From: Desulfosudis oleivorans
GTDB lineage: Bacteria; Desulfobacterota; Desulfobacteria; Desulfobacterales; SURF-7
Length of the DNA stretch: 64,000 bases
NCBI GenBank assembly: GCA_020723305.1
Contig: DYJC01000005.1
Span: 62,001 to 126,000, forward strand
Direction of reading: 5' to 3'
This document shows, piece by piece, positions 17,999-26,687 of this stretch (its first letter is position 1; each line of letters opens with the position of its first letter). A program made the position numbers and the translations under genes. Under the pieces are notes generated by a model that made no database searches, was not told the DNA's origin, and worked only from the letters and a program-made list of their open reading frames with translations.

Positions 17999-18722
17999 TG
18001 TAAATCCCTCCGATGGTCTGGGAAAAAACAAACTGATCTGTACGACAGTATATCTCTGCATAGATCCCGTTTTCAATCTGCGGAAAATGAAGAAATCTTT
18101 TTACGACAAGAATCGGTGTTTTTTTGCTGACATTCAACAATCCGGCCCGATCTCCTGAAAGAAATCCAATTCGGAAATTCTGATTTCCCCGAACCGGTGT
18201 TAAATAAAACTTTTCAGCCGCAACCTGGGACAAGGAACGGCCTTCCAGGTCAAACCGTTCAATACCTGAAAACAGTGTGGGATGAAGATAAATATCCTCG
18301 ATCAGCACTGGATTTTCAGATACCTTACCCAGTCTCGATAAAAAATAAGCTTTTCCAAGGGAAAAAGGGTTTTCCGTATCTTCGGAAATATCTGCAAGCT
18401 GAATCCCTTGGATGATGGAGGTCTGAAGCATGATTCCCTTTTCCCGAAACGAAGAGATGGTACCGCCCAGGGAGAACAGGTCAATCTCTTTGCGTTGATC
18501 CAGAACAAATGTTCCCGCCCCCCTCTTCCGAACCAGAATATTCTTCCGAACCAAGAGATCGGTTGCCTGTCTCGCGGTTGGCCTGCCAATGCCATAAGTT
18601 TGGGCCAGATCATGCTCTGACCGAATCTTGGCTCCAGTCGGATATTCGCCGGATCTGATTTTTTCCAGCAAAATATCCGCAAGCTGATGATACAATGGAA
18701 CAGGTGACTCCGGATTCAGCAT
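17991..18722 (-). CDS. GntR-family (HutC/UTRA) transcription regulator
   Basis: A 243-residue regulator. The N-terminal winged helix-turn-helix (YHQLADILLEKIRSGEYPTG ... GIGRPTARQATDLLVRK) is of GntR type and the C-terminal about 160 residues have the UTRA (chorismate-lyase-like) ligand pocket of the HutC subfamily. It is the first gene of an operon with trpB and trpA; all three overlap by 8 bp. HutC-type regulators usually repress their own operon and respond to a small molecule, here perhaps tryptophan, indole or a precursor (inference). A strong dyad that would be its operator lies 100-137 bp upstream. Confidence 0.9.
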   Translation of the reverse strand: MLNPESPVPLYHQLADILLEKIRSGEYPTGAKIRSEHDLAQTYGIGRPTARQATDLLVRKNILVRKRGAGTFVLDQRKEIDLFSLGGTISSFREKGIMLQTSIIQGIQLADISEDTENPFSLGKAYFLSRLGKVSENPVLIEDIYLHPTLFSGIERFDLEGRSLSQVAAEKFYLTPVRGNQNFRIGFLSGDRAGLLNVSKKTPILVVKRFLHFPQIENGIYAEIYCRTDQFVFSQTIGGIYNG

Positions 18723-18812
18723 GATTTAAATCTCCCCTTGTGAATTTACTTGATTGGGATCTTATCATCGGCAACAGCATTCGATCCGATTCCGACTTTC
18801 TCTGCTGGTTTG

Positions 18813-18841
18813 AATGTAAAATATACTTGTAAAGTTGTCAA
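18813..18841 (-). promoter_or_regulatory. Sigma-70-like promoter of the gntR-trpBA operon
   Basis: On the minus strand a perfect -35 box TTGACA (18841-18836) is followed after 17 bp by TACATT (18818-18813), predicting a start near 18806 and a leader of about 85 bases before gntR. The -35 box is in the centre of the 38-bp dyad, so a bound repressor would block polymerase directly. Confidence 0.6.
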
Positions 18842-18859
18842 GACAATTTTACAAGTATA
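18822..18859. promoter_or_regulatory. 38-bp near-perfect dyad, likely GntR operator
   Basis: Two 18-base arms pair at 17 of 18 positions around a 2-base centre. Outer half TATACTTGTAAA and inner half TTGTC-AA-GACAA suggest two nested half-site pairs. No T-run follows on either side, so a terminator is unlikely. It is in the divergent region between gntR (minus) and the DUF362 gene (plus), about 250 bp from the latter; the rest of the 384-bp gap shows no coding signal. Confidence 0.72.
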
Positions 18860-19106
18860 CCATAAATAAAGAAATTCATCACTCAAGTCATTTTTCAACT
18901 TAAAAAAGAGTATGTATGAATTTCGGAGAATATAATTAAGAAAGTAATATGGAAAAGCTGTTTGACAAAAAATAGTCATCGTGAAATCAATGAAGCAATG
19001 AAAAAAAAGATGCATTAAAAGGAAAAGAAATCATGCTGGAAGTTTTACTATTTGCGGAAAAGCAAACCCTGAAAGCAGTCGTCCTTGAAATCGAAAGGAG
19101 AAAAGA

Positions 19107-20573
19107 ATGAAAAGCAACGGCAAAACAATATCCAAAAATACCGTGATCATCAAACAGTTGTATGCTGAACATGGTCAGGAAACTTTCAAAAATTATCTCC
19201 CTTTGAATCCGGAAATGGTCAAGGAAATTGAAAAAAATGTAAAAAAAATTTTTGAGGCCCTGGGCGGTTCATCTCTGATCAAATCAAGCGGCGAAGTTTA
19301 TATCAAGCCGAACGCTGTCGGCACCAACGCATATGTTTATACCCGCCCCGAGGTCATTGAGGCTGCAATTCGTTACTGGTTTTCCGTAGGCGCGAAAAAT
19401 GTCTACCTGATCGAGAGCTGTACCCAGGCAAACTGTACCCGGTTTGTTTTCGAGACGATCGGGTACAATGCTCTATGTAAAAAAACCGGCGCAGTTCCGG
19501 TTTATCTCGATGAAGAGGATGCTGTGGAATACGACTTTTCTGGGAAGAAACCAGTCGACAGCGATCCAAAAGGGTACGCGCTTACAAAATTCAAGATGCC
19601 CCGTACCATCCATGAAAAGCTCATCAGGGGAAAAGACGCCAGTCTGTACGTGAACATTCCCAAACTCAAAACCCATTCAATGGGGGTAGTGACTCTGGGG
19701 ATCAAAAACCAGTGGGGATTTCCGATTCACTGCGACCGAAGCCCTGACCATAATTACAACCTTCACCACAAAATCGTCGATGTTCTATCCCATATAAGAC
19801 CCGATGTCACTCTTATCGAAGGGGTTGAAGGAACCATTTTCGGGCATTATCCTCCGCTGGTACTGGCTGACCGATGTGTAAGGCCATTCAGGGTACTGGT
19901 CGGCGGATTGAACGTTGTGGCGGTCGATACTGTGGGTGCAAGGATTTTCGGCAAGCGGATCAAAGACGTTCCGCATCTGAAAATCGCGTTGGAAAGAAAT
20001 CTTGGCGACGGAATCCAGAGCGAACAGGACATCGTCATAACGGGAGATTACTCAAAGTACGACGATATTGATATTCTGAATGAATTATCTGAATACGGTG
20101 GCCAATACCCCGACAACCTGGTTCCCGATTTCCCGGAAGATGTCACTATCATCAAGGGAAAGGAAATGGCATGCCGGGAAGGTTGCGTGAACAACTCCCT
20201 CAGCGTCCTTCAAGGCATATACCTTGATCAACACGGAAAAGGCGGATGGACGATGATCATGGGCAAGGGGTTTGATCATGATGCTATTGACAACATCACC
20301 GGGCCGATTCTCGTGGTCGGCCCCTGTGCAGTCAGGGAAGTAGGCAGCAAACTGTTGGAACGACTGGGCAAAAAAAAGGTATATTTCAGCCAGGAGTGCA
20401 ATGACCTGACAGCTCTGGTTGAATCCATGTGCCATCTGATGAAGGTCAGCCCCTTTAAATTGGCACCGCCGATCAATCTCATTAAAGCAGGGTACCTTTT
20501 ACTTCAAATGAAGCTTAACAAGAGCAGCGCAAGGATGACCAATCCCCTAGCCAATCTTATCAAACTCAGATAA
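19107..20573 (+). CDS. DUF362 domain protein
   Basis: A 488-residue protein with the DUF362 core: SGEVYIKPNAVGT, the Arg-Pro-Glu-Val region, VNIPKLKTHSMGVVTLGIKNQWG and the later VAVDTVGARIFG. The family has conserved acidic and Cys residues and is often linked to metal or redox centres, but its reaction is not established. The C-terminal third is longer than in the minimal domain and carries several cysteines (CREGC, VGPC, QEC, MCH), which could bind metal. A good ribosome site (AAAGGAG) precedes the ATG. Followed by a Nudix gene at 7 bp. Confidence 0.85.
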   Translation: MKSNGKTISKNTVIIKQLYAEHGQETFKNYLPLNPEMVKEIEKNVKKIFEALGGSSLIKSSGEVYIKPNAVGTNAYVYTRPEVIEAAIRYWFSVGAKNVYLIESCTQANCTRFVFETIGYNALCKKTGAVPVYLDEEDAVEYDFSGKKPVDSDPKGYALTKFKMPRTIHEKLIRGKDASLYVNIPKLKTHSMGVVTLGIKNQWGFPIHCDRSPDHNYNLHHKIVDVLSHIRPDVTLIEGVEGTIFGHYPPLVLADRCVRPFRVLVGGLNVVAVDTVGARIFGKRIKDVPHLKIALERNLGDGIQSEQDIVITGDYSKYDDIDILNELSEYGGQYPDNLVPDFPEDVTIIKGKEMACREGCVNNSLSVLQGIYLDQHGKGGWTMIMGKGFDHDAIDNITGPILVVGPCAVREVGSKLLERLGKKKVYFSQECNDLTALVESMCHLMKVSPFKLAPPINLIKAGYLLLQMKLNKSSARMTNPLANLIKLR

Positions 20574-20580
20574 ACACATC

Positions 20581-21240
20581 ATGACTGAATTATTTGAAAT
20601 CACCGATCACTTCGGCAGGTCAACCGGAAAAAAAAAGAAAAGAGAAGAAGTGCATCGGGATGGGGACTGGCATCGATCCTCCCATATGCACCTGATTCAT
20701 CCGAATCACCGGATCATTTTCCAACAGCGCTCCGACAAAAAGGATGTCTGTCCGGGTCTGGTTGATGTTGCAGTAGGTGGACATCATTCCCCAGGTGAAC
20801 CAGCCAGGGATGCTATCCAACGTGAGGCTTTAGAAGAGATTGGAATAGATATGAATCATTATCCAGGAGAACTGATTCCCATTCGGGGATATCGGATCGC
20901 TGCCCATGAATTCCCGGATAAAAACATCTTTGACCATGAGGTTCAGGATGTCTCCTTTTTTTTATCTGATATACGGATTGAACAGCTCGTACTTCAGCAG
21001 GAAGAAATTTTTGCAATCATGGAGTTTTACATCCAGGATATTCTGGATCTGTTTTCGGATCAACAGAAACAGATCAGGAATCTTTCCGGCCTGGCTTTTG
21101 ATCAGAACAGCAGAATGGTTTCCTATATTAAACCTTGGAAAAAAAAAGATTTTATCGCTACTGCTGATCTTTATTTTGGTAAAGCCGCCTTTATTGCACA
21201 ACGTATACTTCGGGGAGAAAGGAATTTCCCGGGCATTTAA
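20581..21240 (+). CDS. Nudix hydrolase
   Basis: A 219-residue protein whose Nudix box runs from GGHHSPGEPARDAIQREALE to EIGI (Gly, Glu, Arg-Glu, Glu-Glu in register). The N-terminal KKREEVHRDGDWHRSSHMHL and the length match the isopentenyl-diphosphate-isomerase-like/YfcD subgroup, which hydrolyses nucleoside diphosphate derivatives of uncertain identity. It begins 7 bp after the DUF362 stop and is probably co-transcribed. Convergent with the FG-GAP gene. Confidence 0.87.
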   Translation: MTELFEITDHFGRSTGKKKKREEVHRDGDWHRSSHMHLIHPNHRIIFQQRSDKKDVCPGLVDVAVGGHHSPGEPARDAIQREALEEIGIDMNHYPGELIPIRGYRIAAHEFPDKNIFDHEVQDVSFFLSDIRIEQLVLQQEEIFAIMEFYIQDILDLFSDQQKQIRNLSGLAFDQNSRMVSYIKPWKKKDFIATADLYFGKAAFIAQRILRGERNFPGI

Positions 21241-21257
21241 TATGCAACTTTATTGGT

Positions 21258-23261
21258 TTACAGATTCTCAACACTGGCAATAAAGCAACCTCCGCCGCCG
21301 CCTCCTTCGGTAGAGCCGGCTGTACTTGGGATCTCCCCTCCTGTTTGGCTCTGACCTTGGCTTTCGGCAAATGCACTTCGAACACCCAGCCCGATCATGA
21401 TCTCATCTTTATGATCTGCATTTGTATCACCGACAGCCGGGAGACTTTCCCCATTCCCCTTGTTATACTCATCCCATTCGATTTCAGACCAAGCCAGATG
21501 GGTATAATCACTGTCCAATATAGGGAAAATACCTCCTGGAATCTGCGGATCATCCAGATTGGATGCCAACCCCACAATAATTTCATCCTTCCCATCCCCA
21601 TCAACATCACCACTAACCGGACGAGTTTCTCCAATAGTCTTATTGTATTCATCCCAATCAATCGTGATCCAGTCTTTATGGGATGCTGCTCCATCTTTGA
21701 ACTGAAAAACTTCCATCCTGCCCTCTCCAGTGTTTCCAAGTCCAATCACAATCAGGTTGTCGCCTTGTCCAGTAAGGTTGGCACAGCTGGGATAGGTTTC
21801 ACCGTTAAGGCGGTTATAGTCAGACCAGTCCACCTCTCCCCATGCCAGGCTGGAAAAATCATTATCCAGTATCTGAAAAAGTCCTGCCGGCATCGCCGGA
21901 TCTGATTGATTGGAACCAAGCCCGATAACAACCTCATCCTTTCCGTCCTGATCAATATCCCCGCAGGTCGGCCTTGTCTTTCCAAAGTGTTGATTGTAAT
22001 CCGGCCAATCAACCTGAACCCAATCTTTATGATAAAGAACTCCTGATCGATAATTGAATACTTCCACTTTTCCCTGGCCGCCTTCTCCCAATCCCATAAA
22101 AATCTCATCAATTCCATCACCGTCAATATCTCCGCAGGCTGGGAAGCTCTCTCCATTTGACGAATTGTAGTAATCCCACTTGATCTGCCCCCATGCCAAA
22201 GGAGTATGGTCATCGTTTAAAACCTGAAACATCCCCCCCGGGATTGCAGGGTCATGATCCGGACCCAGGCCGATAATGATTTCATCCTTTTTATCTCCAT
22301 CGATATCACCCATGGCAACCCTTGCCTCTCCATTGGCTACCATATATTCATTCCACATGATCTCTATCCATTTCTGGTGCGCATACTGATTGTTAAACAC
22401 TTCAATGGCTGGATGCAGATCTCGATCTTCCGTTGTTGTATTTTCCAATGCCGGCGAGATATTCTCCCCGGTAATCGTCCGCGTAATTTTAGACAACGAT
22501 TCGGACATCCCGGAAACTGCTCCCAGTACCATACTGGTTTTTACTTCCGCCTCCTTTGCCGGTTTTGCGATTTCCGGCTCCTCGCTTACCGGGCCCGCTA
22601 TTTCCTGAGCGATCTGTTCTGCGTTAAAAAACACTTCATTTGAATTCCGGCTTTCAACATTGGATGCGGAATACGCCCGTACAACAAAATAATAATCCTT
22701 ATATTCGTCAAGATTCAACTCCGTTGAACACTTATCCGAGGAGCATTTGGATGCCGGCAAAGAGGCAACGGGGTTGCTGTAATCATACTTCCCTTCTGAC
22801 GTTCGCCGATAAATCCGATATCCCTCAACAACCTCTTTGTTCGGTGTCCATGAAAGAAAGATCCCTGACGGCAGTGTGATTTTTATTCCACTATATAGGG
22901 TTTCATTGGAATCCAGACTTTCCAGCCCGGTCTCCAGATAGGCTCGAACAACAAAATAGACATCTGAATTATCCGGGACTTTGACCAATACGGAACAAGT
23001 CGCTGCATTACATTCAGAGGATGGAATAATCATGAAAGGATTTTTATAATCATATGTTTCATTCGAAAAACGGCTGAAAAGTTTATATCCATCCACATTA
23101 TCCTGGTTCTGCGCCCAGGATAACGTGATCTCTTTTGCCTGGGCAACTGTCGAACCCATAATCAGCAACACAAAGGCGAAAAGCAGAGGCCAGCTGAAAC
23201 ATAAAATTGGATTTCTGAGTTGATTCCATTTTATAAATAATCTAATTTGATACTTCATCAT
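21258..23261 (-). CDS. Secreted FG-GAP/fibronectin-like repeat protein with short Cys-Phe-Ile tail
   Basis: The start is placed at MMKYQIRLF, giving a long signal peptide ending AQA. Two homologous modules of about 100 residues follow (ITLSWAQNQDNVDGYKLF; GIFLSWTPNKEVVEGYRIY), fibronectin-III-like and each closing on a Cys-x4-Cys-like pair. Then come about six FG-GAP/VCBS-type repeats with the calcium-loop pattern GDxDGDGxDEI and WDEYN. The end is a poly-Gly run then CFIASVENL, resembling but shorter than the CFIATAAYGS C-terminal box of Desulfobacterota secreted proteins. Third gene of the Wzz/CpsD operon; probably on the cell surface. Confidence 0.78.
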   Translation of the reverse strand: MMKYQIRLFIKWNQLRNPILCFSWPLLFAFVLLIMGSTVAQAKEITLSWAQNQDNVDGYKLFSRFSNETYDYKNPFMIIPSSECNAATCSVLVKVPDNSDVYFVVRAYLETGLESLDSNETLYSGIKITLPSGIFLSWTPNKEVVEGYRIYRRTSEGKYDYSNPVASLPASKCSSDKCSTELNLDEYKDYYFVVRAYSASNVESRNSNEVFFNAEQIAQEIAGPVSEEPEIAKPAKEAEVKTSMVLGAVSGMSESLSKITRTITGENISPALENTTTEDRDLHPAIEVFNNQYAHQKWIEIMWNEYMVANGEARVAMGDIDGDKKDEIIIGLGPDHDPAIPGGMFQVLNDDHTPLAWGQIKWDYYNSSNGESFPACGDIDGDGIDEIFMGLGEGGQGKVEVFNYRSGVLYHKDWVQVDWPDYNQHFGKTRPTCGDIDQDGKDEVVIGLGSNQSDPAMPAGLFQILDNDFSSLAWGEVDWSDYNRLNGETYPSCANLTGQGDNLIVIGLGNTGEGRMEVFQFKDGAASHKDWITIDWDEYNKTIGETRPVSGDVDGDGKDEIIVGLASNLDDPQIPGGIFPILDSDYTHLAWSEIEWDEYNKGNGESLPAVGDTNADHKDEIMIGLGVRSAFAESQGQSQTGGEIPSTAGSTEGGGGGGCFIASVENL

Positions 23262-23347
23262 ACACCGCCTTGTCCGACACCCACACCAACAGTTCCCTGA
23301 ACTCTTTACAATACTCAAAATTCGAATAAACTTCCGGAAGATACTTC

Positions 23348-24082
23348 TTATCTCTCCATGGAAGAATATACTCTATGAAGATCCGGAATTGACCCCAGAA
23401 TCGGAACCTCCAGATATCTTGCCATCTGCCGCTCCGATTTAAATGAAGAATCCCTGTACTCCAGAATACCACATAGCATCATGACACTGATCACCGATAA
23501 AATCACAATCTCAAGTAATTGCCACATGCGAATCTTTTCAAAAATAATCCGCTTTTCCTTAACCTTTGCTACACCCGCCATCTGGACGATAGAAGGTTCC
23601 TTTGCTTTACTGCGTCTTACTCCCTCAGAAAGACTTTGAATCAAACGATCCGAATAAAATTCCACCATCAGGAGCCCTTTCTCTTTTTCCGGCCCCTGGT
23701 ATACAACCTGAACCTTATCCTTGTTGTTTTTTTCAAGAAGCATATTATTCTTCACTGCCTCAAACAGCACCCGGAACTGGGGATCTGTCCGGTAATAATC
23801 AATATCTGAATAAAGTTGACCATATAAAGCCCTGACGGATAACTTGTTTTGGAACAGGGTTTCCGGACGCGATAACAACTCCTGCATGGATATATAACCT
23901 ACCGGTGATGTCATTAATGCAACCGGAACATCCTTTGATGCAGGGATATCCTGTGTGATGATAAATTGATTGGGTGTTATTGAGGAAACAACTAAATAAA
24001 TTAATGGTGGAAAAAGTGCCAGCCATAACCATGATCGATATTTTACTAAACCATAATAATAACGCTTCATATGAAAAAACAT
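23348..24082 (-). CDS. Wzz-like polysaccharide chain-length/co-polymerase protein
   Basis: The start is taken at MFFHMKRYYYG behind a clear GGGAGG site. Two membrane helices, at the N-terminus (about residues 17-34) and C-terminus (LEIVILSVISVMMLCGIL), flank a periplasmic domain, the layout of Wzz/Wzc-N proteins; the tail YLEVPILGSIPDLHR carries the Pro-rich motif after TM2. It lacks the fused kinase, which is encoded by the preceding gene, as in the CapA/CapB split systems. The product would tune polysaccharide length or export at the inner membrane. Confidence 0.72.
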   Translation of the reverse strand: MFFHMKRYYYGLVKYRSWLWLALFPPLIYLVVSSITPNQFIITQDIPASKDVPVALMTSPVGYISMQELLSRPETLFQNKLSVRALYGQLYSDIDYYRTDPQFRVLFEAVKNNMLLEKNNKDKVQVVYQGPEKEKGLLMVEFYSDRLIQSLSEGVRRSKAKEPSIVQMAGVAKVKEKRIIFEKIRMWQLLEIVILSVISVMMLCGILEYRDSSFKSERQMARYLEVPILGSIPDLHRVYSSMER

Positions 24083-24116
24083 GGGGCCTCCCTGTACACG
24101 GATGACTATAGATGGA

Positions 24117-24836
24117 TCACACCATCGGATTTTTCCACTGATTCGCAATCATGCCAATAATATTCGCACCTGCCGTATGCAATATTTTCATTGCCCGTTT
24201 GATATCCTCACGTGGCGTAGAATTCGCAAGGGCAACAACCGCCACTCCATCCGCTTCCTTTGAAATAATAGCTGGATCAATCATTCTTCGGTTGGGTGGA
24301 TATATTGCCGAAGTATCAACAATAACAAATGAATACTCTTTACGGGCCATCTGAATCAGCCTGCCGGCAATGGATTCGGATTCACCAAATGAAATATTTT
24401 CATTTTCGGAATTGGATCGGACAGCCGGAAAGATATCCAGATTCTCCAGACCAGATGGTTTCACAATATCAAGAATGGAGTCAAAATTTCTCAGCCGATT
24501 AAAAGAATGGCTTATTTCTGCACCAAAAAAGGTATGCAATGCAGGAGAATACCAATTTAAATCCATAGCCAGTACCCGTTCTCCTTTTTGCTTTGCAGCG
24601 AACGCTGCAATCCCGGCGACCATTGTGGTTTTACCTTCACCGGAAATACTGCTGGTAATGACAAGACAGGAAGTTTCCTGATGTTTTAAAGAAGTTTCAA
24701 TTGCTGAATAAATTCTTTTGATTTCAGCAATTTCTCCATGCAATGCGATTCTGCTGCTCAATGAGTTTTCTGTTTTCAAAATTCCCCCCTGTTGTTTGGT
24801 TAACATCCAATAATCAGGTATCCTTACAACATTCAA
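24117..24836 (-). CDS. CpsD/CapB-like P-loop ATPase (BY-kinase type)
   Basis: A 239-residue soluble ATPase. Walker A SSISGEGKTT, Walker A' VLAMDLNW and Walker B VIVDTSA are those of bacterial tyrosine kinases (CpsD/CapB/Wzc-C). The usual C-terminal tyrosine cluster is absent (the protein ends ANQWKNPMV), so autophosphorylation of the classic type is doubtful. An ATG at 24806 is an alternative start. It precedes the Wzz-like gene by 34 bp and would act as its cytoplasmic partner. Confidence 0.78.
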   Translation of the reverse strand: MNVVRIPDYWMLTKQQGGILKTENSLSSRIALHGEIAEIKRIYSAIETSLKHQETSCLVITSSISGEGKTTMVAGIAAFAAKQKGERVLAMDLNWYSPALHTFFGAEISHSFNRLRNFDSILDIVKPSGLENLDIFPAVRSNSENENISFGESESIAGRLIQMARKEYSFVIVDTSAIYPPNRRMIDPAIISKEADGVAVVALANSTPREDIKRAMKILHTAGANIIGMIANQWKNPMV

Positions 24837-24907
24837 ACATCCAACATTCTATTTCTTGAGTATCAAGCAGTTGCTCTCCAGCTTTGCAAAAAGCATGCAA
24901 TGATGAA

Positions 24908-24941
24908 ATAACAATTATCAATTATGATATCAAATTGTTAT
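24908..24941. promoter_or_regulatory. 9-bp dyad upstream of the polysaccharide operon
   Basis: ATAACAATT (24908-24916) and AATTGTTAT (24933-24941) are perfect inverted halves 16 bp apart, 72-105 bp before the ATPase start in the AT-rich gap behind dapL. A possible operator; no matching regulator gene is adjacent. Confidence 0.35.
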
Positions 24942-24969
24942 CCTTTACAACCTCCTTTCATTGTTAAAA

Positions 24970-24986
24970 AATTATGAAAAATAATT
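24970..24986 (-). terminator. AT-rich stem-loop after dapL
   Basis: On the minus strand AATTAT-5-ATAATT is followed by four further T, about 45 bases after the dapL stop. The stem has no G-C pair, so the call is weak. Confidence 0.35.
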
Positions 24987-25029
24987 CACAAATAGTAACA
25001 ATTCATCTCACAATTATAGCATCTTATGC

Positions 25030-26250
25030 TCATATGGTTTTACGGATTCTTTCCATTGCAAGCTGAACATTTTCAAGACTGTTGAATGCACTTATCCGGA
25101 TAAATCCTTCTCCGCATCTTCCAAATCCCGCACCTGGTGTACAGACAACACCGGCTTTATTCAGCAGAAGATCAAAAAATTTCCAGGAATCGGTTTTGCC
25201 GTCGATCCAGATGTAAGGGGAGTTGATTCCGCCAACACAGGAATACCCGAGATCGGTCATCTCTTTCCGGATCAACTTTGCATTTTGCATATAATAATCG
25301 ATCAGCGCCCTGACCTGAACGCTGCCCTCCTTGCTGTAGACAGCTTCGGCTGCTTTTTGAACCGGATAAGACACACCGTTGAACTTGGTTGAATGACGAC
25401 GGTTCCAGAGGGAATGAAGAGAATGTTTCTCTCCTCCACTTATATAAGCCATGCATGTTTTGGGTACGACCGTATAAGCGCATCGGGTTCCCGTGAAGCC
25501 TGCTGTTTTGGAATAGCTCCTGAATTCGATGGCAACCTCTCTGGCTCCATCGATTTCAAAAATGGAATGGGGAATCGCTTCATCCTGGATAAAAGCCTCA
25601 TATGCAGCATCAAACAGAATCACTGCCTTGTTTTCCCGTGCATATTCCACCCATCTGGACAGAATTCCTTTGGTGGCAACCGCCCCGGTTGGATTGTTTG
25701 GAAAACAAAGATAGATCAAATCAACCGGTCTATCAGGGAGAGCCGGGATAAATCCGTTTTCTGTTGTTCCATCCAGATACAGGATGTTCTCATACCTTCC
25801 TTCTTTACATATCCCGGTACGACCGGCCATCACATTGGTATCCAGATAAACCGGATAAACCGGATCCGGAATCGCGATGGAAATATCGGTTGCAAATATT
25901 TCCTGAATATTCCCGGTATCACATTTTGCACCATCGCTGATAAAAATTTCATCTGCCGCGATATCCGATCCTCTTTTCTGAAAGTCATGCTCGGCAATCT
26001 TTTCTCTTAAAAAACCATACCCCTGTTCCGGCCCATATCCCTTGAAAGTGCTCTCCCTGCCCATCTCATCCACGGCAGCATGGAACGCTTCAATGCAGGC
26101 TTCCGGCAGAGAGCGTGTCACATCTCCGATACCAAGCTTGATGATCTTCCGTTCCGGATTATTCTTTTGAAATAATGATATACGTCTTGCAATATCTGAA
26201 AACAGATAGGATGCTTGTAGTTTCAAATAATTTTCATTGATTCGGATCAT
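25030..26250 (-). CDS. dapL: LL-diaminopimelate aminotransferase
   Basis: PLP-dependent class-I aminotransferase that makes LL-diaminopimelate from tetrahydrodipicolinate in one step, for lysine and peptidoglycan. The family signature is visible: [59 protein letters not shown], and the PLP lysine near residue 248 in [12 protein letters not shown]. The 406-residue length is normal for DapL of Desulfobacterota, Chlamydiae and plants. Monocistronic. Confidence 0.95.
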   Translation of the reverse strand: MIRINENYLKLQASYLFSDIARRISLFQKNNPERKIIKLGIGDVTRSLPEACIEAFHAAVDEMGRESTFKGYGPEQGYGFLREKIAEHDFQKRGSDIAADEIFISDGAKCDTGNIQEIFATDISIAIPDPVYPVYLDTNVMAGRTGICKEGRYENILYLDGTTENGFIPALPDRPVDLIYLCFPNNPTGAVATKGILSRWVEYARENKAVILFDAAYEAFIQDEAIPHSIFEIDGAREVAIEFRSYSKTAGFTGTRCAYTVVPKTCMAYISGGEKHSLHSLWNRRHSTKFNGVSYPVQKAAEAVYSKEGSVQVRALIDYYMQNAKLIRKEMTDLGYSCVGGINSPYIWIDGKTDSWKFFDLLLNKAGVVCTPGAGFGRCGEGFIRISAFNSLENVQLAMERIRKTI

Positions 26251-26426
26251 TTTGTTAAACCCCTATTTTGTTTCATTTTTTTTATTTACAATTGGAAGAA
26301 AACCATGATGCACTCTACATGTTCCTTAAAATAGAAAATATTTAAAGGGAAGTCAAACACTCCGCAATATAAACCCCATCGGATTTTGGCTTTCTTTGTT
26401 TTCCAAATTGCGGTATTTACTTTTCT

Positions 26427-26569
26427 GAGCCAATTTCAAAAGTCTGTTGTTGTAGTTCCGGCGAAAACTAGACACGCAGTGAAGCGTAGCGCTATCCAGT
26501 ATTTTCGGCTCTTTTCTGGGCACCGACTTTCGCCGGTGTGACGCTTTTTAATAGTTTTGAAATTGGCTC
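26427..26569. repeat. MITE-like element, copy A
   Basis: A 143-bp noncoding element with perfect 15-bp terminal inverted repeats, GAGCCAATTTCAAAA and TTTTGAAATTGGCTC, flanked on both sides by TTCT (a possible 4-bp target duplication). Inside, GTAGTTCCGGCGAAAA and TTTCGCCGGTGT form an inner dyad. Copy C (61532-61653) is an inverted relative and copy B (about 40474-40546) a one-ended relative. It sits in the 437-bp gap between dapL and rimO; the rest of that gap holds nothing recognisable. Confidence 0.8.
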
Positions 26570-26687
26570 TTCTGTAAGCGATTTCATCAACAGAGATTGG
26601 AAAATTTCCTTCCTGGTTTTGATTAAAAAAAATGAGAATGCAAAGCATTTTTAAAAGGAAAAATATCGCACGGCAAAGGATTGAAAA

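Noticed and set aside
18822-18859. The 38-bp dyad as a transcription terminator
   Set aside because: No T-run follows on either strand and it lies upstream of both divergent genes rather than after a gene.
21400-22400. Regular about 170-bp periodicity resembling a repeat array
   Set aside because: It follows codons of the FG-GAP repeats (WDEYN, GDxDGDG) in one protein; there are no short identical repeats with unique spacers, so it is not a CRISPR.
22254-22643. Long plus-strand frames antisense to the FG-GAP gene and similar frames across the window
   Set aside because: They mirror the codon bias of real genes on the other strand and lack ribosome sites or family patterns.
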